Counted from the first letter of the stretch, positions 1 to 8,696 are shown. The stretch: DNA of 64,000 nucleotides from JACVRW01 sp963746825 (GCA_963746825.1 CAVVCU010000005.1:310001-374000); one strand, 5' to 3'. The notes: generated by a model from the letters alone, not told the origin. A program made the numbers and translations.

Positions 1-52
1 CACCGACACGATGATCTACCGCTATCGCCAGCGAAAGCAGGGAGCTGGGTAG
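1..52 (+). CDS. C-terminal tail of an upstream gene (partial)
   Basis: An open frame enters from the left edge and stops at TAG 50-52. Only 16 residues remain, ending RYRQRKQGAG, which is too short to assign a family. The stop lies two bases before the next start codon, so this gene probably shares an operon with the MBL hydrolase and hisS. Confidence 0.5.
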   Translation, partial: TDTMIYRYRQRKQGAG

Positions 53-54
53 CG

Positions 55-693
55 ATGGACGTGCGCATGTTCACGGTCGGCCCGGTGGCCGAGAACACCT
101 ACATCTTCCGGCGCGAGGGCTCCGATCGCGCGCTGATCATCGATCCGGGCGACGAGGCCGACAAGCTGCTGGGCGCCATCGACGCGCTCGGCGTGACGCT
201 CGACGGCATCCTGCTCACCCACACACATTTCGACCACGTGGGGGCGGTGGCGCCGGTGGCCAAGGCGACGGGGGCCGAGGTCTGGGTGCCGGAGGCGGAG
301 AAGTTCGTGTTGGACGACATCATGGCCTTCGTCCCCTGGCCGGGCTTCGGGCCCTTCGAGTCCTACGACGCGGAGCACACGCTCAGCGGCGGCGACAAGC
401 TGGAGCTGGCGGGCTTCGAGATCGACGTGCTCTTCACGCCCGGTCACAGCCCCGGGCACATGACGTTCTCCATTCCCGACGAGGGGGTGGTGTTCTCGGG
501 CGACGTGCTCTTCGAGGGCTCCGTGGGGCGGACCGACCTTCCCGGCGGTGACTGGGGCACCCTGCTCGAGTCGATCCGCGGCCTGGTCGACGGCCTCCCG
601 GAGGAGACCACGGTCTACCCCGGCCACATGGGCATCACCAGCCTCGGCGCCGAACGGGCCGGCAACCCGTTCCTCGCCGAGCTCACGCGGTGA
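55..693 (+). CDS. MBL-fold metallo-hydrolase (glyoxalase II-like)
   Basis: This 212-residue cytoplasmic protein is a metallo-beta-lactamase fold hydrolase of the glyoxalase II/hydroxyacylglutathione hydrolase-like group. The metal-binding motif HTHFDH is at residues 56-61. Further ligands are His131 (PGHSPGHM), Asp150 (FSGDV) and His191 (YPGHM). The short length, without the C-terminal glutathione-binding domain of true GloB, makes the substrate uncertain. The ATG follows the previous stop by two bases, and the gene overlaps hisS by four bases. An MBL hydrolase directly before hisS is a common actinobacterial arrangement. The family call is firm; the substrate is unknown. Confidence 0.9.
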   Translation: MDVRMFTVGPVAENTYIFRREGSDRALIIDPGDEADKLLGAIDALGVTLDGILLTHTHFDHVGAVAPVAKATGAEVWVPEAEKFVLDDIMAFVPWPGFGPFESYDAEHTLSGGDKLELAGFEIDVLFTPGHSPGHMTFSIPDEGVVFSGDVLFEGSVGRTDLPGGDWGTLLESIRGLVDGLPEETTVYPGHMGITSLGAERAGNPFLAELTR

Positions 694-1934
694 GCTCCAA
701 GCTCCAGGCCCCTCGGGGCACCTTCGACGTCCAGCCCGACGACGCCGAGCGCCGCCTGCTCCTGCTCCACGACGCCGACGAGCTCCTCGCCCGCGCCGGC
801 TACGACCCCTTCGAGACCCCGGTCTTCGAGGACACCGAGCTGTTTGCCCGCGGGGTGGGGGAGTCGACGGACATCGTCCAGAAGGAGATGTTCACCTTCA
901 AGGACAAGGCGGGCCGCTCGCTCACGCTGCGGCCCGAGGGCACCGCCGGGGTGTGCCGCGCCTACATCGAGCATGGGATGCACAAACAGGCCCAGCCGGT
1001 GAAGCTCTGGTACCGCGGCCCCTTCTTCCGCCACGAGGCTCCGCAGGCAGGGCGCTTTCGCCAGTTCACCCAGGTGGGCGCCGAGGCGCTGGGCTCCGAC
1101 GATCCCAGCCTCGACGCCGAGCTGATCCTGCTCCTGGGCGAGCTGATCGAGCGCGCGGGGGCGGGCCCGGCGCGGCTTCGCCTGTCCAGCCTGGGGACTG
1201 CCGAGACCCGGGCGGCCTACCTCGAGGAGCTGGTCGCCTTTCTGCGCGCGCGCGAGGAAGAGCTGTCGGGCGAGGTCCGGGCGCGGCTCGACCAGAACCC
1301 GCTCCGGGCCTTCGACTCCGACCACCCGGGCACGCGCGCCGTGATGGCAGAGGCGCCCAGGCTGCTCGATCGCCTCGATCCCGATGACGCCGAGCACTTC
1401 GCGGGAGTCCGCGCCCTGCTCGACGCCGCGGGTCTCCCGTACGAGCTCGACTCGACGCTCGTGCGCGGCCTCGACTACTACACGCGCACGGTGTTCGAGT
1501 TCGAGTCCGAGCGTCTCGGCGCACAGGCCGCCCTGGGCGGCGGCGGGCGCTACGACCGCTTGGTGGAGGAGCTCGGCGGGCCGCCCACGCCGGGCGTCGG
1601 CTGGGCGGCGGGCATCGAGCGCATCCTCCTCGCATCCACCCGGGAAACGCCGGCTCGCGCCCGGGTGTACGTGGCCCTGGCCAAGCCCGGGCTGAGCGCG
1701 GACGCCTTCGCGCTGGCGCGTGTGCTCCGCGGCGAGGGGGTCCGGGTGGAGATCGAGCAGGCCGGGCGCTCGCTCAAGGGACAACTCAAGCACGCCGATC
1801 GCATCGGGGCCCGGATGACCGTGATCCTGGGAGATTCGGTAGACGTGAGGGACATGGAGACCGGAGATCAGCGCTCGGTGGCCGGTGTGGAGGAGGCAGC
1901 GACCATGGTCAGGGAAGCGATGAGTGCGTGTTGA
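690..1934 (+). CDS. hisS: histidine--tRNA ligase
   Basis: Class II aminoacyl-tRNA synthetase of 414 residues that charges tRNA-His in the cytoplasm. Motif 2 is visible as WYRGPFFRHEAPQAGRFRQF. The histidine-specific segments LVRGLDYYTRTVFEF and GGGGRYDRLV follow, then motif 3 as GWAAGIERI. The last ~90 residues form the anticodon-binding domain. The length is usual for bacterial HisRS. The GTG start at 690 overlaps the upstream stop in a GTGA arrangement, and its own stop lies inside the start of aspS, so the genes are translationally coupled. Confidence 0.97.
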   Translation: MSSKLQAPRGTFDVQPDDAERRLLLLHDADELLARAGYDPFETPVFEDTELFARGVGESTDIVQKEMFTFKDKAGRSLTLRPEGTAGVCRAYIEHGMHKQAQPVKLWYRGPFFRHEAPQAGRFRQFTQVGAEALGSDDPSLDAELILLLGELIERAGAGPARLRLSSLGTAETRAAYLEELVAFLRAREEELSGEVRARLDQNPLRAFDSDHPGTRAVMAEAPRLLDRLDPDDAEHFAGVRALLDAAGLPYELDSTLVRGLDYYTRTVFEFESERLGAQAALGGGGRYDRLVEELGGPPTPGVGWAAGIERILLASTRETPARARVYVALAKPGLSADAFALARVLRGEGVRVEIEQAGRSLKGQLKHADRIGARMTVILGDSVDVRDMETGDQRSVAGVEEAATMVREAMSAC

Positions 1935-3694
1935 AGGCCCCGCGCGCGAACCGCTACCGCGATCACTGGGCGGGCGACCTGCGCGCGTCCGAGGTCGGTC
2001 AGCGGCCGCGCGTGGCCGGCTGGGTGCACCGCCGCCGCGACCACGGCGGCCTGATCTTCATCGACCTGCGCGACCGCACAGGGTTGCTGCAGCTCGTGTT
2101 TCGCCCCGAGGAGGCCCCCGAGGCCCACGCCGCGGCGGGCCGGCTGCGCGCCGAGGACGTGATCAGCGCCGGCGGCGAGTTGCTGCGCCGCGAGGAGGGG
2201 ACGGTCAACCCGAACCTGCCGACGGGAGAGATCGAGCTGGCGGTGTCGGATTTCGAGCTGCTGGCCGACGCCGAGACGCCGCCGTTTCAGATCGACGAGG
2301 ACGAGCCCGTGGGCGAGGAGCTGCGCCTGCGCTACCGCTACCTCGACCTGCGCAAGGAGCGCATGCGCGACACGATGGTGCTGCGCCACGACGTGGTCAA
2401 GACGATTCGCGACCACCTCTCGGACCAGGGCTTCCTCGAGATCGAGACGCCCATCCTCACCCGCTCGACCCCGGAGGGCGCGCGCGACTTCCTGGTGCCC
2501 AGCCGGCTCATGGCGGGCTCCTGGTACGCGCTGCCGCAGTCGCCCCAGCTGTTCAAGCAGCTGCTGATGATGGGCGGCCTCGAGCGCTACTTCCAGATCC
2601 CGCGCTGCTTTCGCGACGAGGACTTCCGCGCCGACCGTCAGCCCGAGTTCACCCAGCTCGACGTGGAGATGGCCTTCGTCGAGGAGGAGGACGTCTACGC
2701 CCTGATCGATCCGCTGATGAAGCGGGTGCTGGCCCTGGGCGGGATCGAGGTGGAGCTACCGCTGGAGCAGATCACCTACGACGAGGCGATGCTGCGCTAC
2801 GGCTCCGACCGCCCGGACCGCCGGCTGGGGGTGGAGATCGTCGAGCTCACCGACGTCTTCCGCGGCTCGGCCTTCAAGGTGTTTGGCGGTGCGATCGAGA
2901 GCGGGGGAGTGGTGCGGGCGCTACGGGCCCGCGGCGATTTCCCTCGCAGCCGCATCGACCGCCTCGAGGAGAAGGCCAAGTCGCTCGGGGCGAAGGGTCT
3001 GGCCTGGGCGGTGGTGGAGGACGGGGGTTCGTGGCGCTCGCCGATCGCCAAGTTCCTCGGCGAGGAGGAGATCGCGCGGGCCACGGCCGCCGTCGAGGCG
3101 AGCGAGGGCGACGTGATCCTCTTCGCCGCCGACACTCCCGCGATGGCCGCGCGGGTGCTCGGCGGCCTGCGCGCCGACGTGGCCGAGGGAAAGCCCGAGG
3201 GCCACGACTGCTTCTGGGTCGTCGACTTCCCCATGTTCGAGCGCAACGAGGACGAGGGGCGCTGGGACGCGATGCACCACCCGTTCACCTCGCCCAGCGG
3301 CGACCTCGACGCCGATCCGGGCACGTGGCGCAGCCGCGCCTACGACGTGATCCTCGACGGCTGGGAGCTGGGCGGGGGCTCCATCCGCATCAACCGCCCC
3401 GACGTGCAGCAGAAGGTCTTCGACGCGCTGGGCATCGGGCCCGAGGAGGCCCAGGCCCGCTTCGGCTTCCTGCTCGAGGCCCTCACCTACGGCGCCCCGC
3501 CGCACGGCGGCATCGCCTTCGGCATCGATCGCATCGTCGCTCTGCTCGCCGGCCGCGACTCGATCCGCGACGTGATCGCGTTCCCCAAGACGGCCAGCGG
3601 CGCCGACCCGCTCACCGGCGCTCCCGCGGCGGTCGACGAGCGTCAGCTGCGCGAGTTGGGTGTCAAGAGCACGGTGACGCCGCCCGCCCCCTAG
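1928..3694 (+). CDS. aspS: aspartate--tRNA(Asp/Asn) ligase, probably non-discriminating
   Basis: Class IIb synthetase of 588 residues: N-terminal OB-fold anticodon domain (about 1-115), catalytic core and the bacterial GAD insertion (about 290-420). Signatures include FRDEDFRADRQPEFTQLD (motif 2) and GIAFGIDRIVALLAG (motif 3). The OB fold reads RRRDHGG with His39, the position occupied by His31 in the non-discriminating Pseudomonas aeruginosa enzyme and by Leu in discriminating E. coli AspRS. It therefore probably also makes Asp-tRNA-Asn for GatCAB. The GTG start overlaps the hisS stop by seven bases. Confidence 0.96.
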   Translation: MLKAPRANRYRDHWAGDLRASEVGQRPRVAGWVHRRRDHGGLIFIDLRDRTGLLQLVFRPEEAPEAHAAAGRLRAEDVISAGGELLRREEGTVNPNLPTGEIELAVSDFELLADAETPPFQIDEDEPVGEELRLRYRYLDLRKERMRDTMVLRHDVVKTIRDHLSDQGFLEIETPILTRSTPEGARDFLVPSRLMAGSWYALPQSPQLFKQLLMMGGLERYFQIPRCFRDEDFRADRQPEFTQLDVEMAFVEEEDVYALIDPLMKRVLALGGIEVELPLEQITYDEAMLRYGSDRPDRRLGVEIVELTDVFRGSAFKVFGGAIESGGVVRALRARGDFPRSRIDRLEEKAKSLGAKGLAWAVVEDGGSWRSPIAKFLGEEEIARATAAVEASEGDVILFAADTPAMAARVLGGLRADVAEGKPEGHDCFWVVDFPMFERNEDEGRWDAMHHPFTSPSGDLDADPGTWRSRAYDVILDGWELGGGSIRINRPDVQQKVFDALGIGPEEAQARFGFLLEALTYGAPPHGGIAFGIDRIVALLAGRDSIRDVIAFPKTASGADPLTGAPAAVDERQLRELGVKSTVTPPAP

Positions 3695-3729
3695 TGATCG
3701 GCGGCTGGGGGGACGGGAGTACCTCCTTC

Positions 3730-3918
3730 ATGCCACGAAACCGAATCTCCACGGGCGCTTCGCTGATCGCTCTCGCCGCATTTCTCTCCTTTGTGCTCTC
3801 GGTGACCCTGTGGTTCGCCGACTCACGCCAGGAAGCCCTGTTCACGGGGCTCTGGGTGCCGTCGATCCTCGCGGTGGGCGCGTTCTACGCCGCGCTGATG
3901 CAAGGTCGCCGGTCATGA
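3730..3918 (+). CDS. small two-helix membrane protein
   Basis: A 62-residue protein with two hydrophobic segments (about 8-28 and 38-56) separated by a short charged loop, ending in MQGRRS. It resembles no family I can name. GGGAG lies about ten bases upstream of the ATG. Its stop overlaps the start of the next small membrane gene (ATGA at 3915-3918), so the two are probably co-translated and may act together in the membrane. Confidence 0.6.
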   Translation: MPRNRISTGASLIALAAFLSFVLSVTLWFADSRQEALFTGLWVPSILAVGAFYAALMQGRRS

Positions 3919-4115
3919 CCGCCTTTTTGCTGGTGGCGGGAATGGTGTTCTTCGCCATGGTGGTGGCCGGCGTATGGCTCATGCACTACGCGGAGGCCGA
4001 GCCCGCCGCACGCGCCGTCGGGCGGGCGCCCGATCCGGAGGAGGAACGAGAGGCCCGGGAGCCCGCCGCGCCGCGGTCGAGCTTCCTGTCGGATCAGCCC
4101 GGCGTCGGCCGGTAG
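3915..4115 (+). CDS. small single-pass membrane protein
   Basis: A 66-residue protein with one N-terminal transmembrane helix (about 3-24) followed by a charged, Pro/Glu/Arg-rich cytoplasmic tail. It overlaps the preceding small membrane gene by ATGA. Its last codons lie inside the first copy of a 33-bp repeat that, on the other strand, matches the 3' end of the gluconate dehydrogenase-type small subunit gene. The C-terminus may therefore have been altered by that rearrangement. Function unknown. Confidence 0.55.
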   Translation: MTAFLLVAGMVFFAMVVAGVWLMHYAEAEPAARAVGRAPDPEEEREAREPAAPRSSFLSDQPGVGR

Positions 4116-4139
4116 ATCGTTCCCCGGTCGATCACCGGC
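4107..4139. repeat. 33-bp direct repeat, copy 1
   Basis: Identical over 33 bases to 5211-5243. Read on the minus strand it encodes VIDRGTIYRP, the C-terminus of the protein at 5195-5605, here followed by TPG and a stop. The two copies bracket the PAS-GGDEF gene, so this one looks like a leftover gene end from an insertion or recombination event. Confidence 0.9.
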
Positions 4140-4191
4140 GCCGGACGGCTGGGCGCTGGGCGGGGGTCATCCGCCTCGACCGCCAGCGGCT

Positions 4192-4218
4192 CAAGCCGGC
4201 CGCTCGAGGGGCCGATTC
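4192..4218 (+). promoter_or_regulatory. possible sigma-28-type promoter of the PAS-GGDEF gene
   Basis: CAAG at 4192-4195 (in the context CTCAAGC), exactly 15 bases, then GCCGATTC at 4211-4218. The ATG follows the -10 by seven bases, which would give a leaderless mRNA. It is weaker than the pilus promoters at 30111, 49448 and 50980 but has the same geometry. Confidence 0.45.
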
Positions 4219-4225
4219 TACGGGT

Positions 4226-5188
4226 ATGTCGAGTGAGATCACACAGGAAAACGGGGGCAGCGATCTCGAGCGAGCCGTCGACGAGGGGCGGCTCCTGCAG
4301 ACGTTCCTCGACAACACCCCCGATCACGTCTACTTCAAGGACGTGGAGGGCCGCTTCACGCACTTGAGCCGGTCGCTTTCGCGATGGTTGGGCGCCTGCA
4401 ACCCCCAGGACGCCATCGGACTCTCTGACTTCGACTACTTTGCCGACGCTCACGCCTCCGCCGCCCGCAGCGGCGAGCGCGAGGTCATGCGCACGGGCAA
4501 GCCGATCGTGGGCCTCGAGGAGCGCGAGGTCTGGCCCGACGGCCGGGTCTCATGGGTCTCGACTACCAAGGTCCCCCTGCACGGGGACAACGGGCAGGTG
4601 GTCGGCATCTTCGGCATGTCACGCGACATAACGTCCCGGAAGCTTGCTGAGGAGCGCGAGCGCGAACAGGCCGATCAGCTGGCGACGCTCGCCGGCGAGC
4701 TCGCGCGGCTGACGCTTCACGACGAGCTCACGGGTCTCTACAACCGTCGCGGCTTCGAGCAACTCGGTAAGGAGGCCCTCGCGGGAGCCCGGGAGGCCGA
4801 GGCCGAGGTGAGCGTGCTTTTCGCCGACCTCGATGGCCTCAAGACGATCAACGACGACCATGGCCACGCGGCCGGCGACAGCGCGCTCGTTGCCGTCGCC
4901 ACCGCGCTACGCCACGCCGTGCGGTCGACCGATGTAGTCGGAAGGATCGGAGGCGACGAGTTCGGGGCGCTTCTGGTCGGTCTCTCGGTGCCGGAGGTCG
5001 AGGGGGTCTGCAGGCGGGTCTGCGACGCGTTGGACGGCTGCGGCTCCGCGCACCCGCTGTCGACGAGCATCGGCGTCGCCACGTCTGGGGCCGGCGAAAG
5101 CAGGAGCCTCGAGGAGCTGCTCATCATGGCCGATCACGCGATGTACGACGGACGCCGAAGCCGGCCAAGGAGCCGAGCTTCGGCCTAG
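4226..5188 (+). CDS. PAS-GGDEF diguanylate cyclase
   Basis: A 320-residue soluble protein predicted to make cyclic di-GMP from two GTP. A PAS sensor domain spans about 21-136, followed by a PAC-like segment and a short coiled linker (about 137-160). The GGDEF domain covers 168-318 with an intact GGDEF motif at 242-246. RSTD at 233-236, five residues upstream, is the product-inhibition I-site. There is no membrane segment, so the PAS input is cytoplasmic. I chose ATG 4226 because it begins just before the PAS domain and follows a promoter-like element; the longer open frame upstream runs through a repeat. The gene sits alone between two 33-bp repeats, suggesting it was inserted here. Confidence 0.9.
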   Translation: MSSEITQENGGSDLERAVDEGRLLQTFLDNTPDHVYFKDVEGRFTHLSRSLSRWLGACNPQDAIGLSDFDYFADAHASAARSGEREVMRTGKPIVGLEEREVWPDGRVSWVSTTKVPLHGDNGQVVGIFGMSRDITSRKLAEEREREQADQLATLAGELARLTLHDELTGLYNRRGFEQLGKEALAGAREAEAEVSVLFADLDGLKTINDDHGHAAGDSALVAVATALRHAVRSTDVVGRIGGDEFGALLVGLSVPEVEGVCRRVCDALDGCGSAHPLSTSIGVATSGAGESRSLEELLIMADHAMYDGRRSRPRSRASA

Positions 5189-5194
5189 GCATGC

Positions 5195-5605
5195 CTATGC
5201 CTGCGGGGTTGGCCGGTAGATCGTTCCCCGGTCGATCACCGGCTGCAGCAGGGCCGGATCGTGGTCGTCCTCGAGCTTCAGCGCCTCCTGGCCCGGATAG
5301 CCGAGGCGCTCGCGCACCTCGTCGCTCATGAAGTAGCCGCCCGCGACCGCCGTGGTGAGCGCCTCGAAGAGCTCGGGCTCGTTCGCCTGCAGGCGGTCGA
5401 CCTCGGCCTGGGGGTCCTGGCCCGCGGCGGCCGCAGTGATCGCCGCCAGCGGCTCCTCGAGGTCGTCGCGCACGCGCAGCACTTCGTCGAGCAGCGCGCC
5501 GGTGGCGCCGGCCTCGCTGGCCGAGGGCATGCCGTCGGCGGCCGGGATCAGGGCGTCGGCGAGGCCGGCCAGCGTCTCGCGGTCGATGGCGGCCGAGACG
5601 CTCAT
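5195..5605 (-). CDS. gluconate 2-dehydrogenase subunit 3-like small subunit
   Basis: A 136-residue protein of the gluconate 2-dehydrogenase subunit 3 type. It begins with the family-like segment RETLAGLADALIPAADGMPS and contains GGYFMSDEVRERLGYPG, and ends RGTIYRPTPQA. Such proteins pair with GMC flavoprotein dehydrogenases, consistent with the ATGA overlap (5602-5605) with the upstream GMC reading frame. No Tat or Sec signal is seen, so the complex is probably cytoplasmic or exported by a partner. Its last 33 bases are duplicated at 4107-4139. Confidence 0.85.
   Translation of the reverse strand: MSVSAAIDRETLAGLADALIPAADGMPSASEAGATGALLDEVLRVRDDLEEPLAAITAAAAGQDPQAEVDRLQANEPELFEALTTAVAGGYFMSDEVRERLGYPGQEALKLEDDHDPALLQPVIDRGTIYRPTPQA
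5211..5243. repeat. 33-bp direct repeat, copy 2
   Basis: Forms the intact 3' end of the small-subunit gene on the minus strand and is identical to 4107-4139. The spacing between copies is 1104 bp and contains one gene, the PAS-GGDEF cyclase. Confidence 0.9.
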
Positions 5606-8600
5606 CGGGCCACCGCCTGGTCGCGACGGGTCTCCACCAGGTGCTCGGCGCAGCGCAGCGCGAAGGCGGCGATGGTGGCGGTGGGATTCATGCCCGACGA
5701 TGTCGGCCACGTCGAGCCGTCGAAGATGAACAGGTTCTCGACGTCGTGGCTTTTTCCCCAGCGGTCGACCACGCTGGTGGCCGGGTCGTCGCCCATCTTG
5801 CAGGTGCCCAGGATGTGCCAGCCGGTCGCGTCGATGTACGGCGCGATGATCACGTCGTAGGCGCCGGCCGCGAACAGCGATTCCTTGGCCCGCTCGCGGT
5901 GGAAGTCCATCATCCGGTGGGTGTTCTCGGAGTTCCTGTACTCCGTCTTTACCCCGGGGATGCCGAACTCGTCGGGGTTGGCGTGGTCGAGGGTGACCCG
6001 GTTGGACTCCTCGGGCAGGTCCTCGGCGATGATGCCCCACATGGCGGAGTGGCCGAGGCGGCGCTTGACCTCGCGGTGGAAGCCCTCGCCCCACACCGCG
6101 TTCTCCTCCCCCCACGGGTACGCGCGCGTCATCGACAGCGGCCCCCCGGTGGGCTGCAGCCCCCACTTGGCCCCGCGCACGTGGTCGCGGTCCTCACCGG
6201 TCTCGTAGAACTCGAGCGAGTGGATGTGCTGTCCCCAGGCACCCTGCCAGCTGTGCAGGTCGTCCTCGAAGAGGCCGGTGACCGTGCCGAAGGGATGCAG
6301 CATCAGGCGCTTGCCCACCAGTCCCGACGAGTTCGCCAGGCCGCCGTTCTCGCCGGAGAGGAAGAGCAGCCGCGGTGTTCCGATCCCGTTGGCGCCGAGG
6401 ATCGTGATGCCGGCGCGCTGCACGTGTTCGTCCCCGTCGGCATCTAAATACTCGGCCCCTTCTATCAGCCCGTCGGGGCGCTGGAGTAGGCGGCGCACCC
6501 GGGCGCGGGTGACCAGCTCGACTCCGTGGCGCTGGTTCACGGGCCAGTAGGTGCGGTCGACCGTGGCCTTGGCGCCGTCGGCGCAGCCCCAGAGGCAGGT
6601 GGCGCGCAGCACACACGGGTTGAGGGATCCGTACTTCTGCGTGGCGATAGCGTTGGGTCCCGGCCACCAGTGCCAGCCCAGGTCGTTGTGGGCCCTGGCC
6701 ACCTTGTGTCCCATGGCGGAGAGCGGCACGGGCGGCATGGGCGGGCCCTCGCCCGGTGGAAAGGCGGTGTCGTTGGCCAGTCCCGACACGCCCCACTCCT
6801 TCTCCACCCGCACGTAGTAGGGCTCGAGGTCCTCGTAGGAGAGCGGCCAGTCGTCGCCCACGCCGTCGAGCGTCCGCACCCGGAAGTCCGACGGCAGGTT
6901 GCGCTGCCAGTGCGCCGCGTACACCACCGTGCCGCCGCCGACCCCGTTCCACATGAGCGCCTTGATGTCGGACTCCGAGTCGTCGATCGGGTAGTCCCCC
7001 GGGGCCCTGCGGACGTTGGGGTCCCACGCCCAGTGAACGCCCGAGGTGAGCTCGTAGTCGGGGTGCGCCGAGCGGGCCTTCTCGTAGTCGGGCCAGCCGC
7101 CCTGCTCGAGGCAGACCACGCTCATGCCCGCCTCGGCCAGCCGCCTGGCGGCGATCGCGCCGGTGGGCCCGGCGCCGACGATGAGGACGTCGGGGTCCCG
7201 GTGCGACGTAGTAGGGGTACTCCACGGCGCCCGCTGCACGCCGATCCAGCGCCGCTCGGTGAACTCCTCGAGGTTGGCCTCGCCGCCCGAGCGGCCGCCC
7301 ATGCCCGAGGCACCTACCCCCCCGAAGGGCACGTGCGCCTCGTCCAGGCAGGTGGAGTCGTTCACGTGCACCATCCCCGAGCGGACGCGCTCGGCGAACG
7401 CCAGCCCTCGCCCGGGCGCACCGGTGTAGACCGCGTTGACCAGCCCGTAGGGGGTGTCGTTGACGACCTCGAGCGCCTCGTCCTCGGAGTCGACGGCCAG
7501 CACCGGCGCGACGGGGCCGAAGATCTCCTCGTGCCACACCGGCATGTCGCGGGTCACGTCGACCATCACCGTCGGGCGGTAGAAGAGGCCGTCGTACGTC
7601 GCGCCCTCGACCACCTTGGCGCCCATGCGCACCGATTCCTCGACGATCCCGTGCGCGCGCTCGAGCTGGCCCCGGGAGATCATCGGACCGAGCCCGACGT
7701 CGCCGGCGCTCGGGTCGCCCACCTCGATGCCGCGGGCGCGGGCGGCGAGCTTGTCGACGTAGTCGTCGAACAGGCTTCGGGCCACGATGTGGCGGCTGGC
7801 CGTGATGCAGGTCTGGCCCGAGTAGTGGAAGGCCGACCACGCGCCGACCATGCTGGCCTCGTCGACGTCGGCGTCGTCGAGCACCACGAAGGCGTTGTTG
7901 CCGCCCAGCTCGAGCGAGACACGCTTGAAGTCGCCCGCCGCGGAGATGGCGATCTGGCGCCCCACCTCCGAAGAGCCGGTGAAATGGATCATGCTCACGT
8001 CGGGATGAGCGACCAGCTGCTTGCCGGTGTCGTCGTCACCCGGGAGGGCCTGCAGCACACCCGCGGGCGCGCCGGCCTCGGCGAACAGCTCGGCCATGAG
8101 CAGCGCGCCGGTCACGGGGGTCTCCGGCGCGGGCTTCAGCACCACGGTGTTGCCCAGCGCGAGAGCGGGCGCGACCACGCGGAAGCCGAGCACCACGGGG
8201 AAGTTCCAGGGGGTGATGGCGGCCACCACGCCCACGGGCAGGCGCTGCACGAAGCTGAGCTTGCCCGTGTTGTGGGAGGGAAGGATCTCGGCGGTGGCCC
8301 GCGAGGCCAGCCCCGCGGCCTCGTAGAGCTCGTTCTGCGCGGCCCCGACCTCGTACTCGGCCTTGCCGGGGATGCCGCCGGTCTCGCGCACGATCAGCGC
8401 GGCCACGTCGTCTGCGCGGTCCTCCAGCAGGCGCGCGACGCGGCGCAGCAGGCCGGCGCGCTCGTCGTATCCCATAGCCGCCCAGCCGGGCTGGGCCGCC
8501 TTGGCCGAGCGCACCGCCCGGTCGACGTCGGCCTCCGAGGCGACCCCGGCCTCGGCCAGCTGCTCTCCCGTTCCCTTGTCGGTAACCGACGTGCGCCGGC

Positions 8601-8676
8601 CGCCCTCGGCGTCGGTGAACTCGCCGTCGACGAAGATCCTGCCCATCCAGGGCCGCTGCGCTACCTCGGTCGCCAT
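5602..8676 (-). CDS. aldehyde dehydrogenase joined to GMC oxidoreductase (fusion or frameshift)
   Basis: One open frame of 1024 residues. Residues 1-485 are an NAD(P)-dependent aldehyde dehydrogenase close to benzaldehyde dehydrogenases, with Asn158 (PWNF), Glu256 (LELGG) and nucleophile Cys290 (SGQTC). From about 495 it is a GMC flavoprotein: FAD motif GAGPTG at 501-506, NGVGGGTVVY, and a C-terminal His (WHILGTC) and Asn (SGMNPT) pair. A GMC dehydrogenase could oxidise an alcohol to an aldehyde that the first half finishes. At the junction another frame reads VEYPYY, like a normal end of this ALDH class, so two adjacent genes may have been joined by an indel near 7222. GGGAGG precedes the ATG. 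Confidence 0.85.
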   Translation of the reverse strand: MATEVAQRPWMGRIFVDGEFTDAEGGRRTSVTDKGTGEQLAEAGVASEADVDRAVRSAKAAQPGWAAMGYDERAGLLRRVARLLEDRADDVAALIVRETGGIPGKAEYEVGAAQNELYEAAGLASRATAEILPSHNTGKLSFVQRLPVGVVAAITPWNFPVVLGFRVVAPALALGNTVVLKPAPETPVTGALLMAELFAEAGAPAGVLQALPGDDDTGKQLVAHPDVSMIHFTGSSEVGRQIAISAAGDFKRVSLELGGNNAFVVLDDADVDEASMVGAWSAFHYSGQTCITASRHIVARSLFDDYVDKLAARARGIEVGDPSAGDVGLGPMISRGQLERAHGIVEESVRMGAKVVEGATYDGLFYRPTVMVDVTRDMPVWHEEIFGPVAPVLAVDSEDEALEVVNDTPYGLVNAVYTGAPGRGLAFAERVRSGMVHVNDSTCLDEAHVPFGGVGASGMGGRSGGEANLEEFTERRWIGVQRAPWSTPTTSHRDPDVLIVGAGPTGAIAARRLAEAGMSVVCLEQGGWPDYEKARSAHPDYELTSGVHWAWDPNVRRAPGDYPIDDSESDIKALMWNGVGGGTVVYAAHWQRNLPSDFRVRTLDGVGDDWPLSYEDLEPYYVRVEKEWGVSGLANDTAFPPGEGPPMPPVPLSAMGHKVARAHNDLGWHWWPGPNAIATQKYGSLNPCVLRATCLWGCADGAKATVDRTYWPVNQRHGVELVTRARVRRLLQRPDGLIEGAEYLDADGDEHVQRAGITILGANGIGTPRLLFLSGENGGLANSSGLVGKRLMLHPFGTVTGLFEDDLHSWQGAWGQHIHSLEFYETGEDRDHVRGAKWGLQPTGGPLSMTRAYPWGEENAVWGEGFHREVKRRLGHSAMWGIIAEDLPEESNRVTLDHANPDEFGIPGVKTEYRNSENTHRMMDFHRERAKESLFAAGAYDVIIAPYIDATGWHILGTCKMGDDPATSVVDRWGKSHDVENLFIFDGSTWPTSSGMNPTATIAAFALRCAEHLVETRRDQAVAR

Positions 8677-8696
8677 GGACGCCCTCCCATCTCTGC

